Assembly (NCBI GenBank): GCA_049724395.1
Contig: JAUGWO010000097.1
Location: 1 to 64,000 of the forward strand
Length of the DNA stretch: 64,000 nt
Origin: Spongospora subterranea f. sp. subterranea
Taxonomy: Eukaryota > Endomyxa: Phytomyxea > Phytomyxea > Plasmodiophorida
Direction of reading: 5' to 3'
Part shown: in pieces, positions 33,736 through 45,529 of the stretch
How the letters are laid out: each line of letters opens with the position of its first letter
Position numbering within the stretch: position 1 is the first letter of the stretch
Program-made: the position numbers and the translations under genes
The notes under the pieces: generated by a model
The model's input: only the letters and a program-made list of their open reading frames with translations
What the model was told of the DNA's origin: nothing
Databases searched by the model: none

Positions 33736-34272
33736 TCAGAACTCATCGAATTTTATGGGACTATAAAGGGCATTTGTAAATTCGTCTTCAAGTATCTGTT
33801 TAAGAGGGATATGAGATCGACTATCCATCCATTGATTATGTTCCGATATATAATCGTATCGCGATGGTCCACTAGAACAACACATTCATCAACTATAGTT
33901 GGGTAAATGGATCTGACAGACCTCATCGGTGAAGATAGCCATAACTGACGATTCGGTGTTTGCTTGTTGATCACCCAATGTTTATCGGCAGAGACAATGG
34001 TGAGCACGCCATCCTTAAAAAAGGTTCATAATCAGTTGACAACAGGATAATCAAAGGGAAACGCATCAAATCAATACCGAATGTTCGATATCAACACGTT
34101 CATTATGATCAAGAACGTCATTGATATGGTCGAGTACTGTATCAGCCATTGATTGGAACGATGACTCCTCGATAGGCTGAACCGTCCATGGCGCTCTGTT
34201 GGACAAGGGTCGACCAGGGAACGACCAGGGCCCGGCAACAAGACGGCGAGCTACAGAACGGGCGGTCGCCAT
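33736..34272 (-). CDS. FXN: Frataxin, mitochondrial iron-sulfur cluster assembly factor
   Basis: Frataxin binds iron and stimulates the cysteine desulfurase complex that builds Fe-S clusters in the mitochondrial matrix. Exon 1 (34078-34272) encodes MATARSVARRLVAGPW, a basic presequence rich in Arg and Ala without acids, fitting a mitochondrial import signal. It continues with an acidic helix (LDHINDVLDHNERVDIEHS). Exon 2 (33922-34013) carries WVINKQTPNRQLWLSSP, the family signature. Exon 3 (33736-33871) carries GPSRYDYISEHNQWMDSRSH and ends KFDEF. Introns are 64 and 50 nt and phases close. The product is about 140 residues, short but complete for the family. Confidence 0.95.
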
Positions 34273-34560
34273 GGCGGCTTGGCGACAGATGGATCAAGGC
34301 CTAAAAGCGCGGTGGGATCGGGATAATGAATTGGAGCGGATAGGGACTGCGGTAAGAGATCGCCATTGTATAATACGTCATTATTGATATCGCCGATCAT
34401 TTCAGGTTTCATTAAACCTTTTTTTGGTTTCATTTTTTTTAATCGGAAACTCAAGCACGAGTTGGATATACCGCCTAACGCCATGATTAATGACCAGGAG
34501 ATTATTGTTCAAATCACTGACATTTGATGACGAAGGAACTGTCTTTTGGTCAACGAACCC
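34271..34560 (+). CDS. Hypothetical small protein, head to head with frataxin
   Basis: A plus frame starting at ATG 34271 encodes MAAWRQMDQGLKARWDRDNE before a good donor (gtaagagat). A downstream stretch with LDIPPNAMINDQEIIVQITD could be the next exon. Its ATG overlaps the frataxin ATG in a CATG, so at least one of the two starts may be wrong. I do not recognise it. Confidence 0.3.
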
Positions 34561-35033
34561 ACACAGCCAACAGAAGTTCTTCGTAGATATTGCTCAATAT
34601 CACCAATTTTGTATTGATTGCAAATTCATGAGCGTATCAGCTCTTGGAAAAAAACTACATTTGAGAGTAATGATAGAGATGGGGTGATTTTGATAACAAG
34701 ACACCTTCTGAATTTGCTGTACGTTGTGAGTCATATCTTATATGAGGCTGGTGCTATATCCTACACATTCTGTCAATTGTCCATCGTCTAGAAAATGGTA
34801 TTCGAGTCAAGTCCTGATACTGATCGGAAAGTTTTGGTATTCCTCCATGAGCCTTTTGTAAATGATTCAGGTGGCTCAAGTTCGATCAAACTCTTGAACA
34901 ACCGAACAAGACAGGCAGTCTATTAGCTTGAAGAACAGAAGTGTGGTTGTGTCCTGACACATTCTTTCCATCAAGGCACCAGACTCGTTCCTTCGCTTCA
35001 TCCTATGCCCTTTTGCGTTTTTGTACAAATCGA

Positions 35034-35344
35034 TTATCTGTCCTTCAAATTTGAGCGGATTTCCAAGAAAGGATGCAATATTCGCCTAATCAATGTATCT
35101 GATTAAAATGCATGTTGGTGGTTGGGCATCTCAAGGAAAAGGTACAGGGATGATGAATATAATAAATTTGCAGATAACCATATTGAACACATGATGAACC
35201 CCTGATATCCATCTGGACCAAAGTACAAGTAATATCTCGGACCAATCGATCGATTTCATAGTCGCTTTGTTTCTCAACTGATTGGAGTTGGGATATTCCA
35301 TTTGGGGCCACAGTCAATAGTCCCCGTTCGACCGTCATTCCCAT
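35034..35344 (-). CDS. Hypothetical protein, head to head with CFAP77-like gene
   Basis: The first exon, from ATG 35342-35344, encodes ERGLLTVAPNGISQLQSVEK and DRLVRDITCTLVQMDIRGSS. A 66-nt region with a good donor (gttatctgc) and acceptor (tttaatcag) leads to RRILHPFLEIRSNLKDR and a stop at 35034. Phases close, giving about 75 residues. I do not recognise it. Another small open minus stretch further down (about 34890-35090, with SFLGNPLKFEGQIIDLYKNA) could be an alternative last exon. Confidence 0.4.
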
Positions 35345-36023
35345 GTTTGATCTACAGAACGATGATGACCCTAGTGAGTTCCTACCTCCTGGGCGATCTT
35401 ACCAGACAAACCCTCTGTTAGTCCACAGCAAGGTCGGCAGATCCAGCTGTCATCTGCAGAGTCCATTACCTACCGATTACGCTTTCGGGAAGGTGGAAGA
35501 GAAAGTAATCGGTTGGTCAATTGGTGCACATGAGATATAAATTCGATATTAACAGCGATGATTGGATAGATGGCGCTAAACAGGCGCTGACACATTGGCA
35601 TATCACTAAACCTAAGGTAAACGACCGCCCATCATCACCTATCCACCTCAAAAATGCCTGATCGTCCAGACTCAAAGGAATCCGGGCACAAACTTTGTAC
35701 GGTCCAACAAGCTGGCGCTACAAGCCGGAGCCCTATCTGCCGCTCAACAAAGACGATTCCGGCGTGAGCAACACGCTGAACCTGCCTCTGGTGCACGTCA
35801 CCATCCAATGCCACCCATCTCTATCCCAGATCGAACCCGTCCAGCAGGTCTGGGATCATCTACCAACAGGCCATCGACTCCGATCGCCTCTGTGCTTACG
35901 GGTCTCTACCAGCGCCAATGGGAGATGCATCAAAGGGTCAACATGACGCATTGGAATGAACACAAGGCCAAAGTTATCCTGCATACGACCAAGGCCTCTC
36001 AGGGACACGCCACAGGTCGTTAG
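35343..36023 (+). CDS. CFAP77: Ciliary protein CFAP77-like
   Basis: CFAP77 is a microtubule-associated protein of the motile axoneme. Exon 1 (35343-35492) encodes SYQTNPLLVHSKVGRSSCHL and LPTDYAFGK, matching the NPLL/LG/LP..F.YG pattern of the family. A middle exon encodes DDWIDGAKQALTHWHITKPK, and after an intron of about 70 nt the last exon (from about 35673) encodes NFVRSNKLALQAGALSAAQQ, then RRFRREQ, RPSTPIASVLTGLYQRQWEM, and ends at 36023. The RPSTP block and the final coiled stretch are typical. The middle intron does not close in phase by my reading, so a base may be missing there or the exon boundary differs. It converges on the Vps39-like gene with about 130 bp between stops. Confidence 0.62.
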
Positions 36024-36154
36024 AGCAGGCGCGAGAATAAACGATTGACTTATATATTATCATGGATATAATAGGAATGTGGAACACAACCGCGATTAGC
36101 AATGTGACGTGGTTCGCAACAGGATCCAGAACTGACCACGAACCGGATGAGTAT

Positions 36155-39030
36155 CTAACTGCATTTACTGTGCAGTATACGAGTCCCGTATATGATAAAT
36201 GGTCTTCCGTTGATTTGTTGATGACATCCACGGCACAACGTGCATGATTCAATACGAACGGACTTCATCTGCATTTCGATTAGTGTCTTCTCCGACTAAA
36301 TTGATCAATGAATTGCCTGAACATAAAGGTTTCAAAGCAGCAAACATACCCTGAAGCGCTCAACGCGAGAAAGCCCGCGCTCGATCTGAGCGAAACGCCT
36401 ATTGGTAGTCGCGCTGGGGAGCATTTTGGACAATAATGGTGCGATGTCAACCAGTGGCATATCTGGCGGGAGTAAATCCAGGATTAGAAGTGGGTCAAGA
36501 TCGTGGAGATGGCGGTGAATCATCCCCAAAGCTGCTTGGATGAAGACAGAGCGGGAGATTACGGGTGTCCCCGGGTGCTGGAGCAGAAGACGAGCTAAAT
36601 CACCAATTTTGGATGGGTAGGAGAGGGTTTGGCCGTATCGAACGGCACCATCTACAAATCAGACTCTAAATCGAAAAGTGTGGAGGGCAATGCATTGGGG
36701 TGATGTACCTATGTCGTGCAGCTCATCAATGTAGACCTGCAGGACGGCGTCATGATCCTGAAGGCGAGATAAAAGAGCGATCCGTTCTCTGGGCAATAGA
36801 CTCCTCGCGGCCTGAAGCGCTTTGTTGAGAGTAGTGGCATCGTATGCGGTAGATGTAGTAAGAAAGGCAAGAAGCCGGCCCTGGTCACGCCCCTCCTCAT
36901 CCTCTTCCTCTTTTAAGTACTGCAGCGCCAATGCAGTGTGCAAATCAGGATCGAGGGAGCCGCGATCCAGGATCATATGACGCAGATAGGATGGCAACAG
37001 CGACGGAAGCCCTAAGGAGCTCAGATATGTCATAGCCTCAGGAGATGGAGTCTGAGCCAGCAGAGGACCAGCAGCGCTAGAATCGCTGCTTAGCACCCAT
37101 GGTGCGAACTGGGCGAAAACGGGGTCGGAAGGGCATAAGCAAGACAGTACCCTGACAGCGTTTGTAAGCGCCAGAGTGGAACCAGAGCGTGACCAGGCCA
37201 TTAAGGCCCCATTCCGGGAACCCTGGGCCTCAAAAAGAAAGCCCAAACCGTCAGGCGAGACTTGCTCCAGGAGATTGGTAGAGAAAGGAATTAAGCAGTA
37301 GTTGGTGGGAAGAAGCAGATCTCGGAAACTGGGCAGTGGAGGTGGAATAGAGCTGGGAAGTTTTACTAATAATTGAAGTAAAGTGGTATCTATAATGGTA
37401 AGAGAGTCAGGGTCAAGATAATGGTTGCGTCTGTGATACATTGTCAACCGCAATACCACTCATGTTTTCGTATACGACGTACCGCTCCCAGAAATAGCGC
37501 ACAGATTCCAACATTGCTTCATGAACGATTTCATTTGTATCACGACCGATAATATCAAGTAACTGGACACGTATTTTTTCGGGGCATATGTTCAGGTTCT
37601 TATTTGAAGCAATCGACTCCTTCCTAATAGCGACCTATTGATGCATGTAAATGTGACTATTTCGCGGAAATGAACTAACACCCACGAACTGTTCCAACGA
37701 GTCAACGCTGTGTTCGTGGATGACTAGTGGAGAGTTGACAATGGGAAACAAGATCAAGAGTTCTCTGGGATGAATCCCGTTGCCTATGAGATTAAATTTT
37801 TGGAACGCATCCTACAACAAAATTAGTGAATCAATTCTGAAAAAAAAAATAAACATACACGAAACAAGAGATGATTCAAGAGGTGACTTGCCAGCCTGAT
37901 ATCGAACAATTTTGAATCGCTAGGTGACGGATCACCAATGACGAACATAGTTTGAGCTCGAACCAGATTAAGCGATGATATATGATACTCGATCTGTTGC
38001 TGTATTGGCATTGGCCTAAGGATGCCAATGCCGGATATGGAGGCAAGAACGAGTCCTTGCGAGCCGGGTACGCGGGGGGACATGATACAGTTAGGTTGGT
38101 CGAGGGGAATTTCTTGGAGAAGGAAAGAGTGATCGGTGGAAAAGAGCTGAATGGCGGCTGGAAGAAGGGCAAGAATATAAGACGAAAACGCCCTGATGAC
38201 AAGGGGAGGTTGGGACCTACAGATGGTCAGAGATGATCGGTTTCTGGAATCCAACAAACGATTACCATTCCAGAGGAAACCGTTCAGGGACAGGCAAACC
38301 ATCAGGCCAAACAAACACCCCCAGCTGGCTACTCGTAGACAATACTAGTTGCCCGCAAGGAGCTAGAATTTCGCAGGCAGGGGGAACTCCAGCAACCGGG
38401 ATGTGATAAAAAGGAATGGCTTGGATTTTGGGACCATCTCCCAACCGGATTATAGTATAATGGGTCGTCGACCCTGGCGGTGGGCAATGAATGGGAAGAT
38501 TCTGTCAGACACGAAAACGTACCAATACAGATTAAATCGCCATCAAACACCATACACGAGATGTTCAACATTTCTGGCAGTTCAACGTCGTGAATTGGCC
38601 TCCAATTACCTCTATCATTTACTAAAAATATGGAACATCGCCTCTTAATCACCAATGCTAGTCGGTTGACACCATCAAATACGATAAATGACGCTTTTTT
38701 TATCGGAAGCGTCCTATTGCAGTCAAGCTTCTTTGTTGACGAACCTACTGCATATAGTGCCTTAGAAGAATCAAGAATTATATGATTCCCTGTAATTTCA
38801 GTTAATGCATGCGAAGAAACATGTGTCTGTCGAAATTCCTGAACACTGACGACATCAGAAAACGGTCAGAACAGATTTTGTCAACGAACATTTGTTAACA
38901 GGTTGATTTCGTAGAGTTGTCCCAGGTTGTTTCCGGCTCGAACTTTGGTCAAGTCTGGTGAGATATTGATCGCTGTTAAAGTGCCTCTCAGTAATTGATT
39001 ATAATGGGAATTATATTGCAGATCGATCAT
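36155..39030 (-). CDS. Vps39/TGFBRAP1-like vesicle tethering protein
   Basis: This family links Rab GTPases to fusion at the lysosome or endosome, within the HOPS or CORVET complex. On minus from ATG 39030, the N-terminal CNH domain pieces include LTAINISPDLTKVRAGNNLG, LALVIKRRCSIFLVNDRGNW and AFSSYILALLPAAIQLF. The centre (36659-37459) is a clathrin-heavy-chain-like helical repeat with SLTIIDTTLLQLLVKL, HTALALQYLKEEE and LSRLQDHDAVLQVYIDELHD. The C-terminal exon encodes SEKTLIEMQMKSVRIESCTL and then CRGCHQQINGR, with C-x2-C pairs and a final Cys that fit the zinc finger of the family, ending at 36155. Roughly ten introns of 40-70 nt interrupt it. I cannot decide between Vps39 and its paralogue Vps3/TGFBRAP1. 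Confidence 0.8.
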
Positions 39031-39362
39031 AACGGTAAGAGAAGCACGGCATGTAACCTTAAAGGATTACAGTTCAGGTGTGTGGGGGGGGGGGGGCCTC
39101 TACCGGCACTGTACTGTCACGGCATATTGCCATCGTGTCCTGTCTGTCCTGCAGGGCCGAGGCATTTCATGAAAACAAAGACGACGTCCAGCTTTTTAAA
39201 GATGGGAAGATGCCCGGAGATGTCGAATCCTGCGAAGGTAGAAGTCGAGGAGAAAGACGAGAATCACCTCGAGAATAGTGTTGTCGAGCAGGCTTTGAAT
39301 GTGTGTACGATATGATATCGGTTTCCGGTGGCCTCAAGTCGCATCTAACGATATCATATTTT
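39031..39362 (+). other. Short region with poly-G run and a possible gene remnant
   Basis: A run of 13 G lies at 39084-39096. An open plus stretch downstream encodes AEAFHENKDDVQLFKDGKMP and stops near the hAT insertion. It may be a first exon cut off by the transposon, or chance. Confidence 0.25.
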
Positions 39363-41777
39363 AGGTTTTTCATTTTAAAAACCTTTTTTGCTAAAGTTTT
39401 TCCTCAGAATGCCTTGTTTCCCTTTTTTGCGTCGAGGAGTAGGTTTTTGGTAAAAAAACAGTTTTGCTGGGCTCATCTCATCCATTGTATTATAAAATTT
39501 GCTCAGGCTGATCATCGCTGGCATCATTATCTTCTTCTTCTGAACTCCATTCGATTCCCGAAGCCAGTGTTTCTTGAAGTTGAGTAAAATTGGTGTTGAT
39601 GAACATAAGCTTCTCGACTCTTGCAGGATTAAGCGAATTTCTCAACTTTGAGTGAATGAACCCTTGACTGGAAAAACTTCGTTCACAAGATGCTGTAGAA
39701 GTGGCAAGCGAAAATATTCGAAGAGCGATATTCTGCAAAATAGGCCATTGAGCCCCATCAGAAAGCCAATACTGATACGGCGTCTTGACTCTTTGAATAA
39801 GCATATTGTACCGAAACGTCTTGTTCAACTTTTCAGAACGGGCTCTGATCACAAATTCAGTATATTGTTGAAATAATGAGACCTTTTGTCCCGGATCGGT
39901 GCGGGAATCATCTGTAGTATTGAACAGAACATCCTCTGTATTGTTAGCGCATCTAGAGATAGTCTCTCGCCGATATATCTGGGATCGAGTAAATATGCTA
40001 GCCCATGCGCCTCTCCGTAAAGAAACTCATAACGGTTTTTGGACAGGGTGACAAGATATTGGTGTTCGTCGCCTGTTATAATGTCACTTGATTTTAAAGA
40101 TTCGAACGACGCCAGAAGTGTGAACCTAAAGTCCACCAGGACTTCGGAGATGGGTACCGCATCAGACTGATATTTAACGATCAATTCATCGATAGGTGAA
40201 AGGATAGCGATAGATTTTTTCAGCAATGGCACGAACGAATCGCCGATTACAATATCCTTCACTCGTTGGCGTTCCGTTTTTTGTCTTGGAGCGCCAGAAA
40301 CAAACTCTCTTTCATTTACAAGCTTGTGCAGGATGCCCTCAGAATCGACAATCGATTGGAAGCACTGCTGGAGGGTCCCCCATCTGATAAACCGTTAACA
40401 TGACATTATTGATGCTCGAACGATTAAGCGAAAAAAAAAATCAAACCTTGTAGATGCAGGCCTGACAAGCGAGATGACTCCTGCAGACTTTTGCATTTCT
40501 GTTAATGCAGCCTTGATGACGTGATGGTTGTGGAAAAATTTCACAACATCTTTGCAGTCATTTGCAAAGATAAGCAAATATTCAAATGGATATCCAGGAG
40601 GGTACGTGGCTTCGTTGCAAATGCCTTGTCTTCGAGTTTTCATGGCTGCGAAAATGTCTTTAACCAATAAATGTAGGCCATGAGACATAGAGCCTTGAAA
40701 GAAAAGAGCGGGTAGCTTTTCTTTCAACTGCGTCCAAGCGTTTCGTTTTGCTGATGTGTTATCAGTGATTACGCCCGAGAACTTTGTATCAGGAAATTTT
40801 TGCATTATCCGCAGAATATCGTTGGCAATGAAGTTGGCATTGTGACCCTGTTCGCCGGTCGAAACCGATTCAAGGAATAACGACTTGTTCGGAGATATGG
40901 CGATATAATTTATAATGGGTTCGTTCCTGACATTTGACCATCCATCGGTCGCAAGACAGAAACAGTTCAGCTTATCAGAAAGACAAGATGTAGAGATGGC
41001 CTTAATCTTATCATAATTCTTATCGAGTAGACGTTCAGCCAGCATTTTCCTTGTCGGAAGGAGGTCGGCATCAGGTCTTAGAAGCTTAATGGCTTGAGCT
41101 AGATTCGGATCTTCAACACATTGGAAAGAAGTGCCAGTAAGGTAATAATGTAAAGCGATCAGCTCTTGGAATTTGGCTTTAGTTTTTCGATCAACAGGTG
41201 GAACAGCGTAATCACAAATAGATCTCTGGCTTATTGTCGATTGCGAAACAGAAGAACTCGACCGTTTAGCGGTAAACCATTCAGGGCGTTCATAGGTATC
41301 CATAGACATCATCAAACGGCGAAATGGTTGACATTTTAGCAGGTGACGTTTGGCATATTCACATTTCTTATAGTGGAATACAGTTGTGTTGCAATTTTTA
41401 CAGGCGACGCAACGCTGATGTTGGGGATTTGGATAATCGGTGAAAAAAAAACACACTGGGGACGATGTTCGTCCGCCTCTCTTTCTTGTGGTTGCATCAT
41501 CATTAATGACAGAAGCTGAAGCAATTGCCCCAGTCGCTGGCACAGACACGAAGTCATCAGGCATCAGCGATCCTGATCCATCGATATCTTCGTATGGATA
41601 ACGCTCTTCTTGCAAGATATCGATAATCTCGTCGTCCATGATGAGCTTCGGGATTGGTTCCAAGGCTCATCATGGATCCCTACCGCTTTTTGCGCATTTT
41701 TTCAAAAACCTTGAAAAACCTTATTTTCCTAACAGCAGACCAAATGAGGTTTTCGAGAAAAACCTCAAAAACCTGCC
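39363..41777 (-). mobile_element. hAT transposon with nearly complete transposase
   Basis: The minus-strand transposase starts near 41640-41663. It begins with a BED zinc finger (CVACKNCNTTVFHYKKCEYA, then HLLKC), followed by the RNase H-like catalytic region with LNCFCLATDGWSNVRNEPII and DTKFSGVITDNTSAKRNAW. A GT-AG intron (about 40380-40445) joins PASTR to WGTLQQCFQSIVDSEG. The C-terminal dimerisation domain has TASCERSFSSQGFIHSKLRN and ends at 39490. One frame shift lies near 39880-39900. The ends show similar aggttttt-type sequence (39363 inward, and its complement near 41777), which may be the terminal inverted repeats. The target duplication is not clear. It looks young. Confidence 0.85.
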
Positions 41778-41935
41778 GGGTGAAAAACCCCGAACTGCCA
41801 GCCTTGTTCTGTCTGCTGCCTACACTGCTCAAGATATCCAGTCACCGATCAGTACTGCGTGGCCTTTTATCCGTGTCATTCACCCGCCTGGCGGACAGCC
41901 ATCTCGCTAATTTGCTTCAAAAAAGCAAAACCATC

Positions 41936-42673
41936 ATGTCAACTGCTGATATTGTCCCGCCTGTTGATATAACGGATACAGCAGCGATCAAACATATTTT
42001 AGATGACCAAACTATTCACGTATGCACAATGTTGGGCCGTAGGTTCTTTTCGTCATCCTGTACCTTTTTTAGTTTGTGAAGAAGACAAAAGGATATGAGG
42101 AAGATTATATTCCTGTCGTCATTTCAAGTATCGTGTCTTTGATCGCCATTGCTCTAGCCGTCACGGGGCATTGGTTGCCTTATCCTTTGGAGCGAAACAA
42201 GTCGATATTATGCGTTTCAGGGTTCGTCGCTCCGAATCATCTTTACCATACACTAACGTCTAAAATCTATTACAGATTTTTAGTTTGTTTAGCCACTCTT
42301 CATGGCCTAAAGGCATATTATGGAAAAAATTCTTTGATGTTGTCCAAACCAAGACTCGTATGTGCATTGTTTGTTTTGCCATGTTAACTATTCATCTTTG
42401 TAGTCGTATACTCCCGCTCAGATCCAACAGCTGGGAAAGAAATCTCCTGCATTTAGTGTAGCAACCGCCATGGAACCCCGCCAAGACTCGTTCCAAATTT
42501 GTTTAACACCATGGCATGGTCCTCAATGCTCCAAGCTTGAAACAACAGAAAAATCTTTTTCCGTATTCGGTTTTTTCGATGTAAAAGGCTCATTTTTACC
42601 AAATAAGTTTCATGACGCTCTGGAAGAACTCTTCACCGCTTACCTTTCCACAGCGACTAAAAAGGTCAAGTGA
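41936..42673 (+). CDS. SPCS2: Signal peptidase complex subunit 2 (Spc25-like)
   Basis: SPCS2 is an ER membrane subunit of the complex that removes signal peptides. Exon 1 (41936-42019) encodes STADIVPPVDITDTAAIKHI. Exon 2 (from 42073) encodes GYEEDYIPVVISSIVSLIAI and the first membrane segment, then HWLPYPLERNKSILCVSG. Exon 3 (from 42276) encodes the second membrane segment FLVCLATLHGLKAYYGKNS. The last exon encodes TPAQIQQLGKKSPAFSVATA, PRQDSFQICLTPWHGPQCS and FGFFDVKGSFLPNKFHDALE, matching the cytosolic tail of the family. Introns of about 50 nt are GT-AG. The start lies 158 bp from the hAT end, so the transposon may sit in its promoter. Confidence 0.9.
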
Positions 42674-42861
42674 TTTAGCAATAAAGCCGTTGTACTTATT
42701 GTTTGCACACATCATTATTTTATGAAACTAATGCAATATCAGTGATAAGAAGCTTGCTCAGGTAGAATACTTCATTTCTTTTTCATTGAATCCAATGGTG
42801 GGAAATTGCTGAGCAAATGCTATTGCAACGTATTAGCAACTTCTTACTAGTCATGCAATCC

Positions 42862-44905
42862 TCATTTACCTGTTACTTCGTCCTTTGCCGAAGAGAGGAG
42901 CGATGCTTGTGATGTCAAAGCATTTTCAAAGTCTTTGAGTTTGGGAGAACTCGACTATTAGCCAATGAAATGTTAGCATTTAGAAAAAAATAAGGAACGC
43001 TGCACCTGTTTGTTAGCAGCTAAAGCAATCTGAATTCCTTGATCTACAAAGTTTGCAACCGTTTTAAAGTCGGCTTCAGAGAGTCCTATGGAAATCACTC
43101 ATATGTTGTCAAATAAGGCGGCATGGGTTTATGGCACCTCTAGTGGTCATCGCGGGGGTACCCATTCTAATTCCTAACGAAACATTGTTTTAGCACGAAT
43201 GATGTAGTAAACTCAAAGACGCTGAATGACCTCCGGGAACCATAGCACTTTTATCACCAGGCACAGTGTTCTTGTTTAAGGCGATGTTCATGCGTTCCAG
43301 CGTTCTTTCTACCTAAACATATTAATAAATAAATCGTAGAATTCGCTGGCAAGCGTGGAATTGCGGTGTACTTTCGCCCCATCAATTCCAAGAGGTTTGA
43401 GATCTATTAGGAACAGATGATTATCAGTTCCACCTGATACAACTTTGAACCCTTTTTCAATAAAAGTCGAAGCCATAGCTTTGCTATTAGCACAGACTTT
43501 GTTTTGGTAATCAACGAATTGTTGCGATTGGGCCTATGATGAAAAAAAGAGAATCAACAATAATCTAGCTTGACTTGACTGTGAAATGTGAATTATTGCC
43601 TGCTTCAACGCTACAGCCAATGCAGCTATTGTATGATTATGCGGGCCACCTTGATGACCAGGAAACACAGATTGATTGATAGCAGTTTCTAACCCATAAA
43701 GCTGCTCGGCGCCCTTTTTATTCACACTCCTTACTCCTATGAGTTAACGTCGGTATGAAGATTTCACAGAGTATGGCTATACCTTTTCTGAAAAAAATCA
43801 TGGCACCTCTAGGACCTCGAAGCGATTTATGAGTGGTTGTTGTGACAATATCAGCATAATCAAACGGATTGCGAAGGATGCCAGCAGCAATTAACCCTGA
43901 AACATGAGCCATATCGTAGAGAAGGTATGCAGACGAATCATCAGCGATCTAATTCGCAGTTAAAATCAGCGTTATAAAAAAATGCACAAAAGTTCTAACT
44001 TTCCTAAGCCTTTCATAGTCAAAGTCTCGCGAATAAGCAGATGCACCGCTGACAATCAGTTTTGGACGATAGCGTTTTGAGAGTGAGTCTAATTCATCAT
44101 AGTCAATGTAGCCTGTTGACTGAAGGATCATATTAACTAATATAACCGGAAACCCGTTAAATGTCGCACCTCATTAAGTCGGTACGGCAGAACTTCAAAA
44201 TACTTAGACACAGCTGATACCTTCTTGTTCGGTGTTTGATAGCCATGTGATAGACTAAAAAAATCAAAAAAGCGATTAGATGATGATGACGGATACATAC
44301 TGTCCACCATGAGGAAGATCCAAACTCATTATTCGATCATGGACATTCAGGATTGCTGTGTAGACATAGAAATTTGCGGGAGATCCCGATAATGGTTGAA
44401 CATTGACACCCCATTCTTCAGGGTTGAGACGATAAGTTTCTAAAGCACGTTTTTGACACAGACTTTCGGCCTGGTCAATAAATTCGTTTCCTCCATCTGC
44501 ATCGTGATTATAGGTAAGGTCGCCTTGGCACTTAGAAGATCAGATTTTCGGCAAATTTACTTACAATATCGCGCTCCTGGATATCCTGTATGCAATTTCA
44601 AAAACGGAAACTAATGGAAAACAAGAATTTAACTACCTTCAGAGTATTTATTCTGCATAATCGAACCAAGTGCTTCTAAAACGCTTTTCGAGGTAAAATT
44701 CTAAGTAGTCCAATCAGCACGACAGTGATTGACAATTGGGTCCAAACCTCTGAAGGTATCAACGAGATACTATTTCTTTGACGCTGTTTTTCGAGCTCAA
44801 TAATGTTCCAAATCTCAGGGTCATTTTGTCGCAGCGAGCCAGATAAAAGCTAAAATATGCAGCTCAAAAACAACCATGGCTCACGGCATTATGCAATTGA
44901 TACAT
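42862..44905 (-). CDS. SHMT: Serine hydroxymethyltransferase, about twelve short exons
   Basis: SHMT is a PLP enzyme that interconverts serine and glycine while charging tetrahydrofolate with a one-carbon unit. On minus, from ATG 44905, the exons give [136 protein letters not shown], the PLP-lysine block [20 protein letters not shown], then [20 protein letters not shown] and [20 protein letters not shown], and it ends VTGK at 42862. Introns are mostly 40-60 nt. No mitochondrial presequence is seen, so this is probably the cytosolic form. The first exon is small and its start is the least certain part. Confidence 0.93.
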
Positions 44906-45470
44906 TGTCGGACTTTGAGCTTGCGGCACCGACTTCAGGTATTGAAGAGACCAATCGACAGCATCGCTTACGAAATATGGACATCATTTTATGAGTACGA
45001 AACCGTTAAATAAGGAGTATTTAATGGGTGACGTACTGTCCCCGCTGGGCCAGAGGGTACCAGTCATGCGTGTGCACTGTGTGTGCCCTGTGCCGCAATT
45101 CACACAGTCTGGGATCTGCACGGTAAAGTAAAACTGCGTTACCTAACCCACGCAAACTTCTCATGGTACTGTAGAAGGTAGAAAGGTAATTGAGGTACTG
45201 TAAAACGTTATAAAGAATGTGTAATGAAAGTGTAATGAAAATTTGCCGAGTAAAGTACTATCTGTTTTAAAAAATCAAATGACATTGGCCAGGCCGGCAA
45301 TGATACTGTACACGTAAACATCCAATCGTCAGCGACACCGTCAGTCCGTCACGGAGCGGATGGTAGAAGGCCGGAAATGCGGCAGTCATGTGGACTTTGC
45401 TGTTGGGCAATCAATCAGAATGGAAGAAGTCAATTCCGACAGCGACTAACATTGACAATGTCATCGATTG
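44906..45470. other. Intergenic stretch
   Basis: No supported frame. A short repeat of aatgtgtaatgaaagtgtaa occurs near 45220. It separates the SHMT 5' end from the hAT remnant. Confidence 0.35.
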
Positions 45471-45529
45471 AACAAGCCGATGATCAGGACGAACAGCAAC
45501 CTCTATCTCTGGCTCCAGCAGAAAGGCAG

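Noticed and set aside
33753-34007. Continuous 84-codon minus ORF through the frataxin intron
   Set aside because: It only reads through the 50-nt intron at 33872-33921. Splicing restores the conserved GPSRYDY block, so the continuous reading is not the protein.
36062-36247. Plus-strand ORF starting MDIIGMWNTT between CFAP77 and the Vps39-like gene
   Set aside because: It overlaps the conserved zinc-finger exon of the Vps39-like gene on the other strand and has no support of its own.
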